From: Steroidobacteraceae bacterium
GTDB taxonomy: Bacteria; Pseudomonadota; Gammaproteobacteria; Steroidobacterales; Steroidobacteraceae
Direction: 5' to 3'
Assembly: GCA_041395505.1 (NCBI GenBank)
Contig: JAWLAG010000001.1
Location: forward strand, 434,001-498,000
Length of the DNA: 64,000 nucleotides
Shown: in pieces, positions 9,044 to 17,628 of the stretch
How the letters are laid out: every line of letters begins with the position of its first letter
How positions within the stretch are numbered: position 1 is the stretch's first letter
The notes under the pieces: model-generated
Seen by the model: only the letters and a program-made list of their open reading frames with translations
Told to the model about the DNA's origin: nothing
Database searches by the model: none
Program-made: the position numbers and the translations under genes

Positions 9044-10153
9044 ATGAAAACGCGCGCCGCCGTGGCTTTCGAGCCAAAGAAAAAACTTGAAATCGTCGAG
9101 CTCGATCTTGCCGGGCCCAAAGCCGGTGAGGTGATGGTCGAGATCAAGGCGACCGGTATCTGTCATACCGACGCCTATACGCTCGACGGCCTCGACAGCG
9201 AGGGCCTGTTCCCATGCGTCCTGGGTCACGAAGGTGCCGGCGTGGTCGTTGAGATCGGCAGCGGCGTTACCTCGGTCAAGCCGGGCGATCACGTCATTCC
9301 TCTCTATACGCCGGAGTGCCGCCAGTGCAAGTCCTGCCTGTCCGGCAAGACGAATCTGTGCACCGCCATACGCGCCACCCAGGGCAAGGGCGTGATGCCC
9401 GATGGCAGCTCGCGGTTCTCCTACAAGGGCAAGCCGATCTACCACTACATGGGTTGCTCGACTTTCTCGAATTACACCGTGCTGCCCGAGATTGCGATCG
9501 CGAGGATACGCGAGGACGCGCCGTTCAAATCGGCCTGCTACATCGGCTGCGGCGTCACCACCGGCGTCGGCGCAGTGGTCAAGACCGCCAAGGTCGAACC
9601 CGGCGCCAACTGTGTCGTGTTCGGCCTGGGAGGCATCGGGCTGAATGTGATCCAGGGCGCGCGCCTGGTTGGCGCAAACCGCATCATCGGTGTCGACATC
9701 AACGATGCCAAGGAAGAATGGGGCCGCAAGTTCGGCATGACGCATTTCGTCAATCCGCGCAAAGTCGACGGCGACCTGGTGCAGCACCTCGTCGGATTGA
9801 CCGATGGCGGCGCGGACTACAGTTTCGATTGCACGGGCAACACGACCGTGATGCGCCAGGCGCTCGAATGCTGTCATCGCGGCTGGGGCGTATCGGTGAT
9901 TATCGGGGTTGCCGAGGCCGGCAAGGAAATCGCCACCCGGCCATTCCAGCTGGTCACCGGCCGCGTCTGGAAAGGCACGGCCTTCGGTGGTGCGCGCGGC
10001 CGCACCGACGTGCCGCGCATCGTCGACTGGTACATGGACGGCAGGATCGCCATCGATCCCATGATCACACACGTGCTGCCGCTCGAGCGCATCAACGATG
10101 CCTTCGATCTCATGCACGAAGGCAAGTCGATCCGCTCCGTGGTGATGTACTGA
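9044..10153 (+). CDS. frmA: S-(hydroxymethyl)glutathione dehydrogenase / class III alcohol dehydrogenase
   Basis: Oxidises S-hydroxymethylglutathione, the spontaneous adduct of formaldehyde and glutathione, to S-formylglutathione with NAD+. Starting at the second ATG (9044, MKTRAAVAF) gives 369 residues, the usual length; an in-frame ATG at 9032 would add four. The zinc-dependent medium-chain dehydrogenase features are all present: GICHTDAYTLDG with the catalytic-zinc Cys, GHEGAGVV, the structural-zinc cluster CRQCKSCLSGKTNLC, and the nucleotide-binding GLGGIGLNVIQGA. The next gene, 7 bp downstream, encodes the second step. No FrmR-type repressor gene lies beside it. Confidence 0.97.
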   Translation: MKTRAAVAFEPKKKLEIVELDLAGPKAGEVMVEIKATGICHTDAYTLDGLDSEGLFPCVLGHEGAGVVVEIGSGVTSVKPGDHVIPLYTPECRQCKSCLSGKTNLCTAIRATQGKGVMPDGSSRFSYKGKPIYHYMGCSTFSNYTVLPEIAIARIREDAPFKSACYIGCGVTTGVGAVVKTAKVEPGANCVVFGLGGIGLNVIQGARLVGANRIIGVDINDAKEEWGRKFGMTHFVNPRKVDGDLVQHLVGLTDGGADYSFDCTGNTTVMRQALECCHRGWGVSVIIGVAEAGKEIATRPFQLVTGRVWKGTAFGGARGRTDVPRIVDWYMDGRIAIDPMITHVLPLERINDAFDLMHEGKSIRSVVMY

Positions 10154-10160
10154 TTCGGCA

Positions 10161-11012
10161 ATGAATTTCGAAACGATCAGCGAGCACCGCTGCTTCGGCG
10201 GCACCCAGGGTTTTTATCGACACGGCAGTCGCGAGACATCGACCACCATGCGCTTTGCGGTGTTTTCGCCGCCGCAGGCGGCCGCCGGCCCGGTGCCCGT
10301 GTTGTGGTTCCTCGCGGGCCTCACCTGCACCGAAGAGAATTTCACCGTGAAGGCCGGTGCCCAGCGCGTCGCGGCGGAACTCGGCTTTATGCTGGTCGCG
10401 CCCGATACCAGCCCGCGCGGTCCCGACGTGCCGGACGATGCCGAGAAGGCCTATGACTTCGGACTCGGCGCCGGTTTTTACCTTGATGCGACCGAACTGC
10501 CCTGGTCGAACAATTACCGGATGTACTCCTACATCACCGCGGAGCTGCCTGCGGTGATCGCGGCGAAATTTCCAGCCGACATGTCACGCCAGTGTATCAG
10601 TGGTCATTCCATGGGCGGGCACGGCGCACTGACCATCGCGCTCAGGAATCCGGAACGCTTTCGCTCGGTCTCTGCTTTCGCGCCCATCGTTGCGCCCATG
10701 GAAGTGCCCTGGGGCCGCAGGGCACTGGCGAACTATCTCGGGCCGGATCAGAAAACCTGGCGCAAGTACGACGCCTGCGCGCTGATCACGGATGGCCACC
10801 GCGTCCCCGAATTGCTGGTCGATCAAGGTTTGTCCGACCCTTACCTCGAGGAGCAGCTGCGACCGAAGTTGCTCGCGGAGGTGTGTGCGGCGAAGGGTAT
10901 CGCGCTCGAGATGCGCATGCAGTCAGGCTACGACCACGGCTATTTCTTCGTCGGCAGCTTCATCGAAGAACACCTGCGCTGGCATCACGCGCGCCTCGCG
11001 GCCGGCGGCTGA
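10161..11012 (+). CDS. frmB: S-formylglutathione hydrolase
   Basis: 283-residue esterase-D type alpha/beta hydrolase that hydrolyses S-formylglutathione to formate and glutathione, completing formaldehyde detoxification started by FrmA. The nucleophile elbow GHSMGG places the catalytic serine at about residue 150. The oxyanion-region motif FLAGLTCTEENF and the C-terminal QSGYDHGYFFV with the catalytic His are intact. It lies 7 bp downstream of frmA on the same strand and is surely co-transcribed. It converges on the hybrid kinase gene, with only 2 bp between the two stops and no obvious terminator hairpin. Confidence 0.96.
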   Translation: MNFETISEHRCFGGTQGFYRHGSRETSTTMRFAVFSPPQAAAGPVPVLWFLAGLTCTEENFTVKAGAQRVAAELGFMLVAPDTSPRGPDVPDDAEKAYDFGLGAGFYLDATELPWSNNYRMYSYITAELPAVIAAKFPADMSRQCISGHSMGGHGALTIALRNPERFRSVSAFAPIVAPMEVPWGRRALANYLGPDQKTWRKYDACALITDGHRVPELLVDQGLSDPYLEEQLRPKLLAEVCAAKGIALEMRMQSGYDHGYFFVGSFIEEHLRWHHARLAAGG

Positions 11013-11014
11013 CA

Positions 11015-14000
11015 TCACGCCGTATCTGCGAGGGTCAATTCCGCAATGGCTGGCACGGCCGCACTATGCGCGAGCCATAACTGGCGCGCGAGGTTCTCGA
11101 GTAGCTGCGGATCCACCGACTTGTCCACCTGTTCCAGGGCCGCGGCCGCGCGGGCCAGCGAGTCGGCACCGAGCGAGGCGGCACTCGATTTCAGCGCATG
11201 ACATTCGGCCGCGAGCTGCTTCAGGTCGCGCCGCTCGATCGCGGCGCGGATCCGCGTGATCTGCTGCCCGGATTCGTTGACGAAGATCCTGGCGACACGC
11301 GCCAGCAGGCTAGGCTCGCCCGGCGTTTCCAGGCTGCGGATTGCATTCAGCGCCGCTTCATTGAGTTTGGCAGGTGTAACGGGCGACGACGACATACTTT
11401 TCTCCTCGACGGGTAGCCAACGTGCCAGCACGGCGCGCAGTTCATCCAGCGTCACGGGCTTGCTCAGGAAATCGTCCATGCCGGCATGCAGGCAGGCGCG
11501 GCGGTGGGATTCGGCGGCATTGGCGGTAAGCGCAATGATCGGCAAGTGTCGCTCGCCGCGCTCGGCCGCGCGGATTGCACGCGTCGCGGCCAGGCCGTCC
11601 ATCTCCGGCATCTGCAGGTCCATCAGCGCCAGGTCGAAGCGGGTTTCGGCAACTGCGCTCACCGCATCCGCACCGTTCGCGACCATCGTTGCGATGCAGC
11701 CGATGCTGCCCAACATGCCGTGGATGACCGACTGGTTGATCTCGTTGTCCTCGGCAACCAGAACACGGCCGCGCAACGACTGCGCCGATTTTGCCGGGCG
11801 CGCAACCACGGCGTGCTCCATGGCCGGTGCACCGCCAATGGGCACCGCCTCCCTGAGCGCGATGAACGCGCGGCGCAGGAGTTCGGGTCGCGCTGGCTTG
11901 CTAAGCAGCCGCGCGCGCGGCAGGCGACTGTCATAGCGCGCCGAAAGCTGCGCGGTCGCGGATGCCAGAATGAGGACCTTGAGCCCGGGGTCGTCGAAGA
12001 CGCCGAGCTCCAGCATGCTCGATAGTTCGCTGTTGCAGCTGTCGGCATCGATCACGATGAATCCGGCCGCGTTGCGATCCTCGGCCGTCGCGGCGCGATT
12101 CAATGCGCGCAGTTCCGCGAGCGTGCCGCGACAGTCGACCTGCATCTGCCAGCCGCGGCACTGGCGCATGAGGGCATTGCGCAGGGTTTCGTTGGCGCTC
12201 ACGATGCTGACGCGCTGGTCGTGGAATTCCTCGCAGCGCGAGCCGGGCGGCGCCGGCACGCAGGGCAGGCCCAATTTGATGGTGAAGGTCGACCCGACGG
12301 CCGGCTTGCTCTCGGCGGTAATTTCCCCGGCCATCGCCGTGACCAGTTCCTTGCAGATGGCAAGCCCAAGACCCGTGCCACCGAAGCGTCGGGTTGTGGA
12401 CTCATCGCCTTGCGCAAACGGATCGAATATGCGGGCAACGACCTCGGGCGCCATGCCGATGCCCGTGTCGCGTACCGTGATCGCCAACTCCACGCGGTCA
12501 TCCTGCCTGTCCGTGACAACGGCGCAGAGGAGGATATCGCCCCAGGAGGTGAACTTGATGGCATTGCCAAGCAGGTTCAGCAGGACCTGCCGCAGGCGTA
12601 GGGGGTCGCCGAGCAGCCAATGCTCGAGTTCGGGCGGCGGCGAGGTGACGATTTCGAGCCCCTTGGCCTCGGCCTTGCTGCTCAGCATCTCCACCGCTTC
12701 GAACATCACCGCGCTGAGGTCGAAGGGCATGGACTCGAGCTGCATACCGCCCGACTCGGCCTTGGACAGATCGAGAATGTCATCGAGGATGTACATCAGG
12801 GACATCGCCGAGCTCTTCGCGGCCGCCGCGAGTTCGGATTGCTTCGGGTTCAGCTCGGTCCGTGTCAGCAGCTCGGTCATGCCGATGACGCCATTCATGG
12901 GCGTGCGGATCTCGTGGCTCATGCGGGCGAGAAATTCACTCTTGGCCTGGCTCAGGCGTTCGAGTTCGACGTTACGTTCCGACAGCTGCTGTGTCCGCAG
13001 GCGCACTTCCTGTTCGAGGTGAGCGGCTTCCTCGGCTGCGTGGTGCAGCTTGAGTCTGTGCTGGCGCTGCCACAGCGCGACAGCGGCCAACAGCAACATC
13101 GTATAGGCGAAATAGGCCCAGCGGCTCAACCAGGGCGCCGGCGCAACCCGCAATTCGACGGCAAGTGGCGCCAGCGACCACAGGCCATCGGCACTGGCCG
13201 CCTTGATTTCGAGCTTGTAGTGGCCGGCGTCGAGATTGGTGTAGGTAATGCGTCGCCCGGATCCGAGCTCGTTCCAGTCATCGTCAAACCCGATCAGTCG
13301 ATAAGCGTAGCGATTCTTCGCGGGGCTCACGTAATCGAGCGCGGTCACTTCGAAGGCGACCGTGTTGTCGCGAAAACCAAGATCGATGCCATGGCCGAGA
13401 CCGTTCAGGCTGGTGTCCGCGACGGGGCGATTGCCGACCTCGACCCTTGTCAGCGCAATGAGCGGCGCGACGGCACCTTCTTCGATATGGGCAGGATCGA
13501 ATTCATTGAAACCATTGGCGCCGCCGAAATACAGCCGGCCGTCCGCGGAACGGAAGCTCGCGCCGAAGTTGAATTCCTCGGCCTGCAGGCCGTGCTGGCG
13601 ATGAAACTGACGAACCTCGCCACTCGTGGGCGTGAATCGCGCAAGTCCTTTGGGCCCGCTCAGCCAGAGATTGCCGTTGTCATCGGTCTGGATGCCGTAG
13701 ACGACGTTGCTCGCGAGGCCCTCTACCTGTTCGTAGTTGCGAAACGTCACCTGAGTGGGTCGCGATGCGGAGCCTACGACCTGATCGAGACCACCGCCTG
13801 CAGTGCCCACCCACACCGTGCCATCGTGATCAACATGCAGCGAGTAAATTGTCGCGGCCGAAAGGCTGTGTGGGTCGGCCGGATCCGGCCGGAAATTTCG
13901 CAGCAGCTTGCCGTCGCCATCCAGCAGATAGAGCCCGAAGCCCTCGGTGCCAACCCAGATGCGGCCGCTGCGGTCCTCTGCCAGCGCCGTGGCGCGCAAG

Positions 14001-15538
14001 TCCGCGAGTTCACGCGCGGTGTCATCTTCGCCATGGCGAATCGCGGCCACCTTGCCATTCGCGTCGATGAGGTTCACGCCGCCGCCGAAGCTGCCGACCC
14101 AGACCCGCCCGTCACGCGCTGGCAATATGGACATGATGCCATCGGCGCTGAGGCGCCGCTCGGCGACGGCCTCGCTCGAATAGCGAGTGAGTTTGCCATC
14201 GGCCGCGACACGGACCAGTCCTTCGGTCATGGTGCCTATCCAGAGACTGCCGCGCGTATCGCTCGCAAGACTCATGACTCTGCGGTCACGTGGTGCTGCG
14301 CGCGGAATCAGGTTCTCGAGCGACGCCCACTTGCCGGTCCGTTCATCACGGCGCATGGCGCTGCCGCCCATGCTGCCGACCCACAGGTTGCCGCGCTGGT
14401 CACGCGCAAAGGCCATGACGTACACGCCGTGGGCCCAGCCCGGGCGGCGATGTCCGAACGACCAGCTGCGCGGGTTCCAGCGACTCACGCCGCCGCCGCG
14501 CGTGCCTACCCAGATGAGTCCGGAGCGATCTTCGAACAGGGACATCACGTAGTTGTCGCGAAGCGTGGTCGCGTCGGCGGGATCGTTCACGTAGCGCGCG
14601 AATTCGCCGCTCTCGCGATCGAGCAGGTTGAGGCCACCTGCGGTACCGATCCAGAAGCGGCCGCTGCTGTCCTCGAGCAAGGCGCGAATTTCATCGTGCA
14701 GCAGATCGGTCGCGGAATCGCCGGCGGCAAATCGTCGGAAGTGCTTGCCGTCCTCGCCGAGGCGATTGAGCCCCGCGTCATAAGTACCGACCCACAGGTT
14801 GCCGGCGCGATCGACGTATACCGCCGAGACGTTGTCCGAGCTCAGGCTCCCCGGATCGGCTGGGTCGTGGACAAATCGCAGGAAATTCTCGCTTGCCGGC
14901 CGGTAGCGGTTGAGTCCGGCATCCGTGCCTATCCAGATCTGGCCCTGCTGATCCTCGACAATGGCGGTCACCGTGTCGCTGGCAAGGGAGCCGGGATCCT
15001 GCGGATCGTGGCGGAAGTGACGGAATTTGCCGTCGTGCGCGTCGGCGACACTGAGGCCGGCGCCGGTCGTCGCGACCCAGAGCTGACCACGCCGGTCGAT
15101 GTAGACATGACGCGATGCGTCACTCGGCAGTGAATCCGCGCGCGTGGGATCGTGGCGAAACGCGAGCCAGTGCTCGGCGCGCGGATCCCAGCGGGCGAGG
15201 CCACCGTCCTTGGCCGCGACCCACAGGCTGCCGTGCGAATCCGTCGTCGTGGCCCAGATGAAATTGCTGCCGAGTCCGTCGCGGCTCGAGCGTTCACGAC
15301 CGTAGCGGAGCACTTCGTAGCCGTCGTAGCGGTTGAGGCCGTCTTCGGTGGCGAGCCAGATGAAACCGAGTCCGTCCTGGGAGATCGACATCACCGAGTT
15401 CTGCGACAGGCCTTCCTCGGCCGCGAGGTGTTGGAACACCATGGGCGGCGCCGCACGCGCGCTCATGGCGAGCAGCACGGCGAGTACCGAACCGCACAGG
15501 CGATGCGAAAGTTGTCGCCGCAAGGCTATGGACTCCAC
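11015..15538 (-). CDS. Propeller-type hybrid sensor histidine kinase / response regulator with C-terminal HPt domain
   Basis: 1507 residues. In order: signal peptide (about 1-30); two-component propeller repeats (about 35-700) with many WVGT/IWIGT blades; a Y_Y_Y domain (about 715-785, LIGFDDDWNELG); one transmembrane helix (about 805-825); a short coiled coil; a HisKA box MSHEIRTPMNG with phospho-acceptor His875; an HATPase domain (GGTGLGLAICKELV); a degenerate receiver-like domain; a true receiver (LVAEDNEINQ, phospho-acceptor Asp1307 in MDLQMPEMDG); and an HPt domain with His1447 (ECHALKSSA). The periplasmic propeller presumably senses a polysaccharide or other extracellular ligand, by analogy with Bacteroidetes hybrid two-component systems. 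No DNA-binding output domain is fused, so the phosphate must pass from HPt to an unidentified regulator. It follows the subtilase gene by 85 bp on the same strand. Confidence 0.95.
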   Translation of the reverse strand: MESIALRRQLSHRLCGSVLAVLLAMSARAAPPMVFQHLAAEEGLSQNSVMSISQDGLGFIWLATEDGLNRYDGYEVLRYGRERSSRDGLGSNFIWATTTDSHGSLWVAAKDGGLARWDPRAEHWLAFRHDPTRADSLPSDASRHVYIDRRGQLWVATTGAGLSVADAHDGKFRHFRHDPQDPGSLASDTVTAIVEDQQGQIWIGTDAGLNRYRPASENFLRFVHDPADPGSLSSDNVSAVYVDRAGNLWVGTYDAGLNRLGEDGKHFRRFAAGDSATDLLHDEIRALLEDSSGRFWIGTAGGLNLLDRESGEFARYVNDPADATTLRDNYVMSLFEDRSGLIWVGTRGGGVSRWNPRSWSFGHRRPGWAHGVYVMAFARDQRGNLWVGSMGGSAMRRDERTGKWASLENLIPRAAPRDRRVMSLASDTRGSLWIGTMTEGLVRVAADGKLTRYSSEAVAERRLSADGIMSILPARDGRVWVGSFGGGVNLIDANGKVAAIRHGEDDTARELADLRATALAEDRSGRIWVGTEGFGLYLLDGDGKLLRNFRPDPADPHSLSAATIYSLHVDHDGTVWVGTAGGGLDQVVGSASRPTQVTFRNYEQVEGLASNVVYGIQTDDNGNLWLSGPKGLARFTPTSGEVRQFHRQHGLQAEEFNFGASFRSADGRLYFGGANGFNEFDPAHIEEGAVAPLIALTRVEVGNRPVADTSLNGLGHGIDLGFRDNTVAFEVTALDYVSPAKNRYAYRLIGFDDDWNELGSGRRITYTNLDAGHYKLEIKAASADGLWSLAPLAVELRVAPAPWLSRWAYFAYTMLLLAAVALWQRQHRLKLHHAAEEAAHLEQEVRLRTQQLSERNVELERLSQAKSEFLARMSHEIRTPMNGVIGMTELLTRTELNPKQSELAAAAKSSAMSLMYILDDILDLSKAESGGMQLESMPFDLSAVMFEAVEMLSSKAEAKGLEIVTSPPPELEHWLLGDPLRLRQVLLNLLGNAIKFTSWGDILLCAVVTDRQDDRVELAITVRDTGIGMAPEVVARIFDPFAQGDESTTRRFGGTGLGLAICKELVTAMAGEITAESKPAVGSTFTIKLGLPCVPAPPGSRCEEFHDQRVSIVSANETLRNALMRQCRGWQMQVDCRGTLAELRALNRAATAEDRNAAGFIVIDADSCNSELSSMLELGVFDDPGLKVLILASATAQLSARYDSRLPRARLLSKPARPELLRRAFIALREAVPIGGAPAMEHAVVARPAKSAQSLRGRVLVAEDNEINQSVIHGMLGSIGCIATMVANGADAVSAVAETRFDLALMDLQMPEMDGLAATRAIRAAERGERHLPIIALTANAAESHRRACLHAGMDDFLSKPVTLDELRAVLARWLPVEEKSMSSSPVTPAKLNEAALNAIRSLETPGEPSLLARVARIFVNESGQQITRIRAAIERRDLKQLAAECHALKSSAASLGADSLARAAAALEQVDKSVDPQLLENLARQLWLAHSAAVPAIAELTLADTA

Positions 15539-15623
15539 GGTCGATCAGGGCGCGGCCCCGCTGGGGCGGGACTCTTTAGACTTTATCGTGTGTCCTGGCG
15601 CTGCCTTGAGGACAGCGGTCACA

Positions 15624-17420
15624 CTATTCCTGTGGCACCCAGCGATTGATCGACATGGCGCTCGCAAGCCCGGCGGTCGCAAAGCTGCCTTCGTCCCACA
15701 GGAGGCTCCGGCTCCAGACATAGCCCCGGCTCCAGGCATAGCCCTGGCTCCAGGTATAAGCCTGGCTCCAGGTATAGCCTCGGCTCCAGGCATAGCCCTG
15801 GCTCCAGGTGTAGCCCTGGCTCCATGTATAGCCCTGGCTCCAGGTGTAGCCGCGGCTCCAGGTGTAGCCGTCACCTGCGAGGGGGTCTCCGAAGGTTCCG
15901 GCATCCATGTCCATCAGGTAGAAGTTGCCGTCACCGTCCTGGTTGGCTGGTCCGCCGAAGTGGCGTCGCCCCGACAGGTCATCAGCGATATTGAGACCCT
16001 GGTTGGCGCAATTGTCGTTGCCGTTGTTCACCGCATCGAGCGCGTTCACGAGCCCCGCGCCTTGCTGGAAGACCGCGTAGGCGGGCCGGCCATCGGCGTC
16101 GAGCGCTGTGCGCGCGGCAGACAGCAGGCGGCATTTGACCGTGTCGGGCTTGAGGTTCGAATTGGCCTGCAGCATCAATGCAACGACGCCACTGACCACG
16201 CCGGCGGCCTGGGATGTGCCCGACATGGTGAACAGCCGCTCGTTAGGATCCATCTGGGAGCCGTAGTGAGTCGCGATGTAGCTGTCGCGCGGCATCGCGG
16301 CGACGATATGGCCGCCCGGAGCAAGGACATCGGGCTTGACGAATCCTTCGTAGGTGGGACCCGCGGAGGAAAAGGACGCCAGGCGATCATCCGTGCCGTT
16401 ATAAGGGGTGAAATTGTCCGTGAGGGCGCCCGTGGTGATCACATAGGGCAGGTTGCCCGGCACGCCGATGCTCATCGGCTGCGGGCCGGCATTGCCTGCG
16501 GAGACCACGACCACGATGCCGGCCTGCCAGGCTGCCATGACCGCCTGATTGAGCGGGTCATCCCAATAGTAGGACTGCGGATCGGCGCTGAAAGAGAGAT
16601 TCAGCACGCGAATCTTCAACTTCTTGCGATTCGCGACGATCCAGTTGATGCCTTCGATGACGTCGAGGTAGCGGCCCGAACCGTCGGCTGCAAAGGCGCG
16701 CACGATCACGATATTCGCCTTGGGCGCGACGCCAAAATACGACCCCGCGAGATTCTGTGCGCCGCTCGCCGCGATCGACGCGACGTGTGTGCCATGGCCG
16801 CTGCCGTCTGTGGTGATGGCATCGTTCGCGTCGCCGGCGAAGTTCACGCTGGCAACAATCCGGCCATCGAACTTGTCTGCGAGGTCCGCACTCATGCCGG
16901 TGTCGAGCACGGCAATCGTTACCCCTTCGCCGGTAATGCCGGCGCTGTGCAGTTGATCGGCACCGACCAGGGTCGGGTAGCTGGTTTCGAAGAACAGGCC
17001 GACCGAGGTCACGCCGCTGCCATCCGTATAGGTCTGCTGGCTGTTGTAGCTGTCGGACAGCTTCTGAAGGAGGGTCGAATAGGAGCTCTGTGTGCTGTAG
17101 CTCTTCTTCGCGCTGATGGCCAGGCCGCGATCCGGCTGCATGCGCACTGCTCCTTGCGCCGCGAGCCGCGCCGCCTGCGTGGCGCTGAGCCTGGCGCCGA
17201 CGCCGTTGATGATCTCGAGACGGCTGACGAGTTGTCCGCCTACCTTCTGAACACTGCGCAGGGCAAGCTCGCTGCTGGCGGCCTGGACAATGTAGGTCTG
17301 ACGCGGCTCGGCGCCTTGTCGATCTGTTGCGGCCGTGAGCACAAGGGCGGCCGCCGTGAGCAGCAGGCCAAGACCGGTGCGGCGGCGCAAGCTTGAACGA
17401 TCTGTCGAAATCGGGCGCAT
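15624..17420 (-). CDS. Secreted S8 (subtilisin-like) serine protease with C-terminal WS hexapeptide repeats
   Basis: 598 residues. A Sec signal (about 8-32) is followed by an inhibitor-I9-like propeptide region (about 40-95) and a subtilase domain. The triad is intact: Asp in VLDTGMS, His in DGSGHGTHVAS and Ser in SGTSQAAG, with the oxyanion Asn in SAGNAG. A short DGDGN linker is followed by ten tandem six-residue units of consensus Y-T-W-S-Q-G (about residues 519-578) and a 20-residue tail ending WVPQE. The repeats suggest a surface-binding, assembly or autotransport-like tail; this is inference. GAGG-like SD bases precede the ATG at 17420. The downstream hybrid kinase gene is co-oriented. 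Confidence 0.95.
   Translation of the reverse strand: MRPISTDRSSLRRRTGLGLLLTAAALVLTAATDRQGAEPRQTYIVQAASSELALRSVQKVGGQLVSRLEIINGVGARLSATQAARLAAQGAVRMQPDRGLAISAKKSYSTQSSYSTLLQKLSDSYNSQQTYTDGSGVTSVGLFFETSYPTLVGADQLHSAGITGEGVTIAVLDTGMSADLADKFDGRIVASVNFAGDANDAITTDGSGHGTHVASIAASGAQNLAGSYFGVAPKANIVIVRAFAADGSGRYLDVIEGINWIVANRKKLKIRVLNLSFSADPQSYYWDDPLNQAVMAAWQAGIVVVVSAGNAGPQPMSIGVPGNLPYVITTGALTDNFTPYNGTDDRLASFSSAGPTYEGFVKPDVLAPGGHIVAAMPRDSYIATHYGSQMDPNERLFTMSGTSQAAGVVSGVVALMLQANSNLKPDTVKCRLLSAARTALDADGRPAYAVFQQGAGLVNALDAVNNGNDNCANQGLNIADDLSGRRHFGGPANQDGDGNFYLMDMDAGTFGDPLAGDGYTWSRGYTWSQGYTWSQGYTWSQGYAWSRGYTWSQAYTWSQGYAWSRGYVWSRSLLWDEGSFATAGLASAMSINRWVPQE
15687..15866 (-). repeat. Ten tandem 18-bp units encoding Y-[TAV]-W-S-[QR]-G
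   Basis: Within the 3' end of the subtilase gene, ten consecutive 18-bp units encode six-residue repeats. Units 1-8 are YTWSRG, YTWSQG (three times), YAWSRG, YTWSQA, YTWSQG and YAWSRG. Unit 9 (YVWSRS) and unit 10 (LLWDEG) are degenerate. The tryptophan is invariant. The DNA units are nearly identical (TACACCTGGAGCCAGGGC type), which suggests recent expansion by slippage or recombination and predicts length variation between strains. Confidence 0.95.
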
Positions 17421-17628
17421 GGCAATAGACCTCGGGCGGCGAGCGTGCCGCGAGGTGCTATTGAACGCGCAGTGGGCAATGTGACGCGCTGCTTGCTTCG
17501 CCGCGTCACCGCCGGAAAACTGCGATGCGACTCAAATAACGCGGGCGTCAAATGGCCGGGCTGGCACGGGTTTTGCCGCCTCTGCAGGTTTTGCAATTTC
17601 CAGCGCGGCTGGGCGCGCGCGGCGGTGC

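Noticed and set aside
12620..15133. 837-codon open frame on the plus strand opposite the hybrid kinase
   Set aside because: It is a shadow of a GC-rich repetitive propeller gene; composition is low-complexity, there is no family match and the minus-strand gene is unambiguous.
15687..15866. Short regularly spaced repeats that could be mistaken for a CRISPR array
   Set aside because: Units are 18 bp, contiguous without spacers and in frame with a protein repeat; no cas genes are present.
15333..17396. 687-codon plus-strand frame rich in APG repeats across the subtilase
   Set aside because: The APG pattern is just the antisense translation of the WS hexapeptide repeats; the subtilase strand carries all catalytic motifs.
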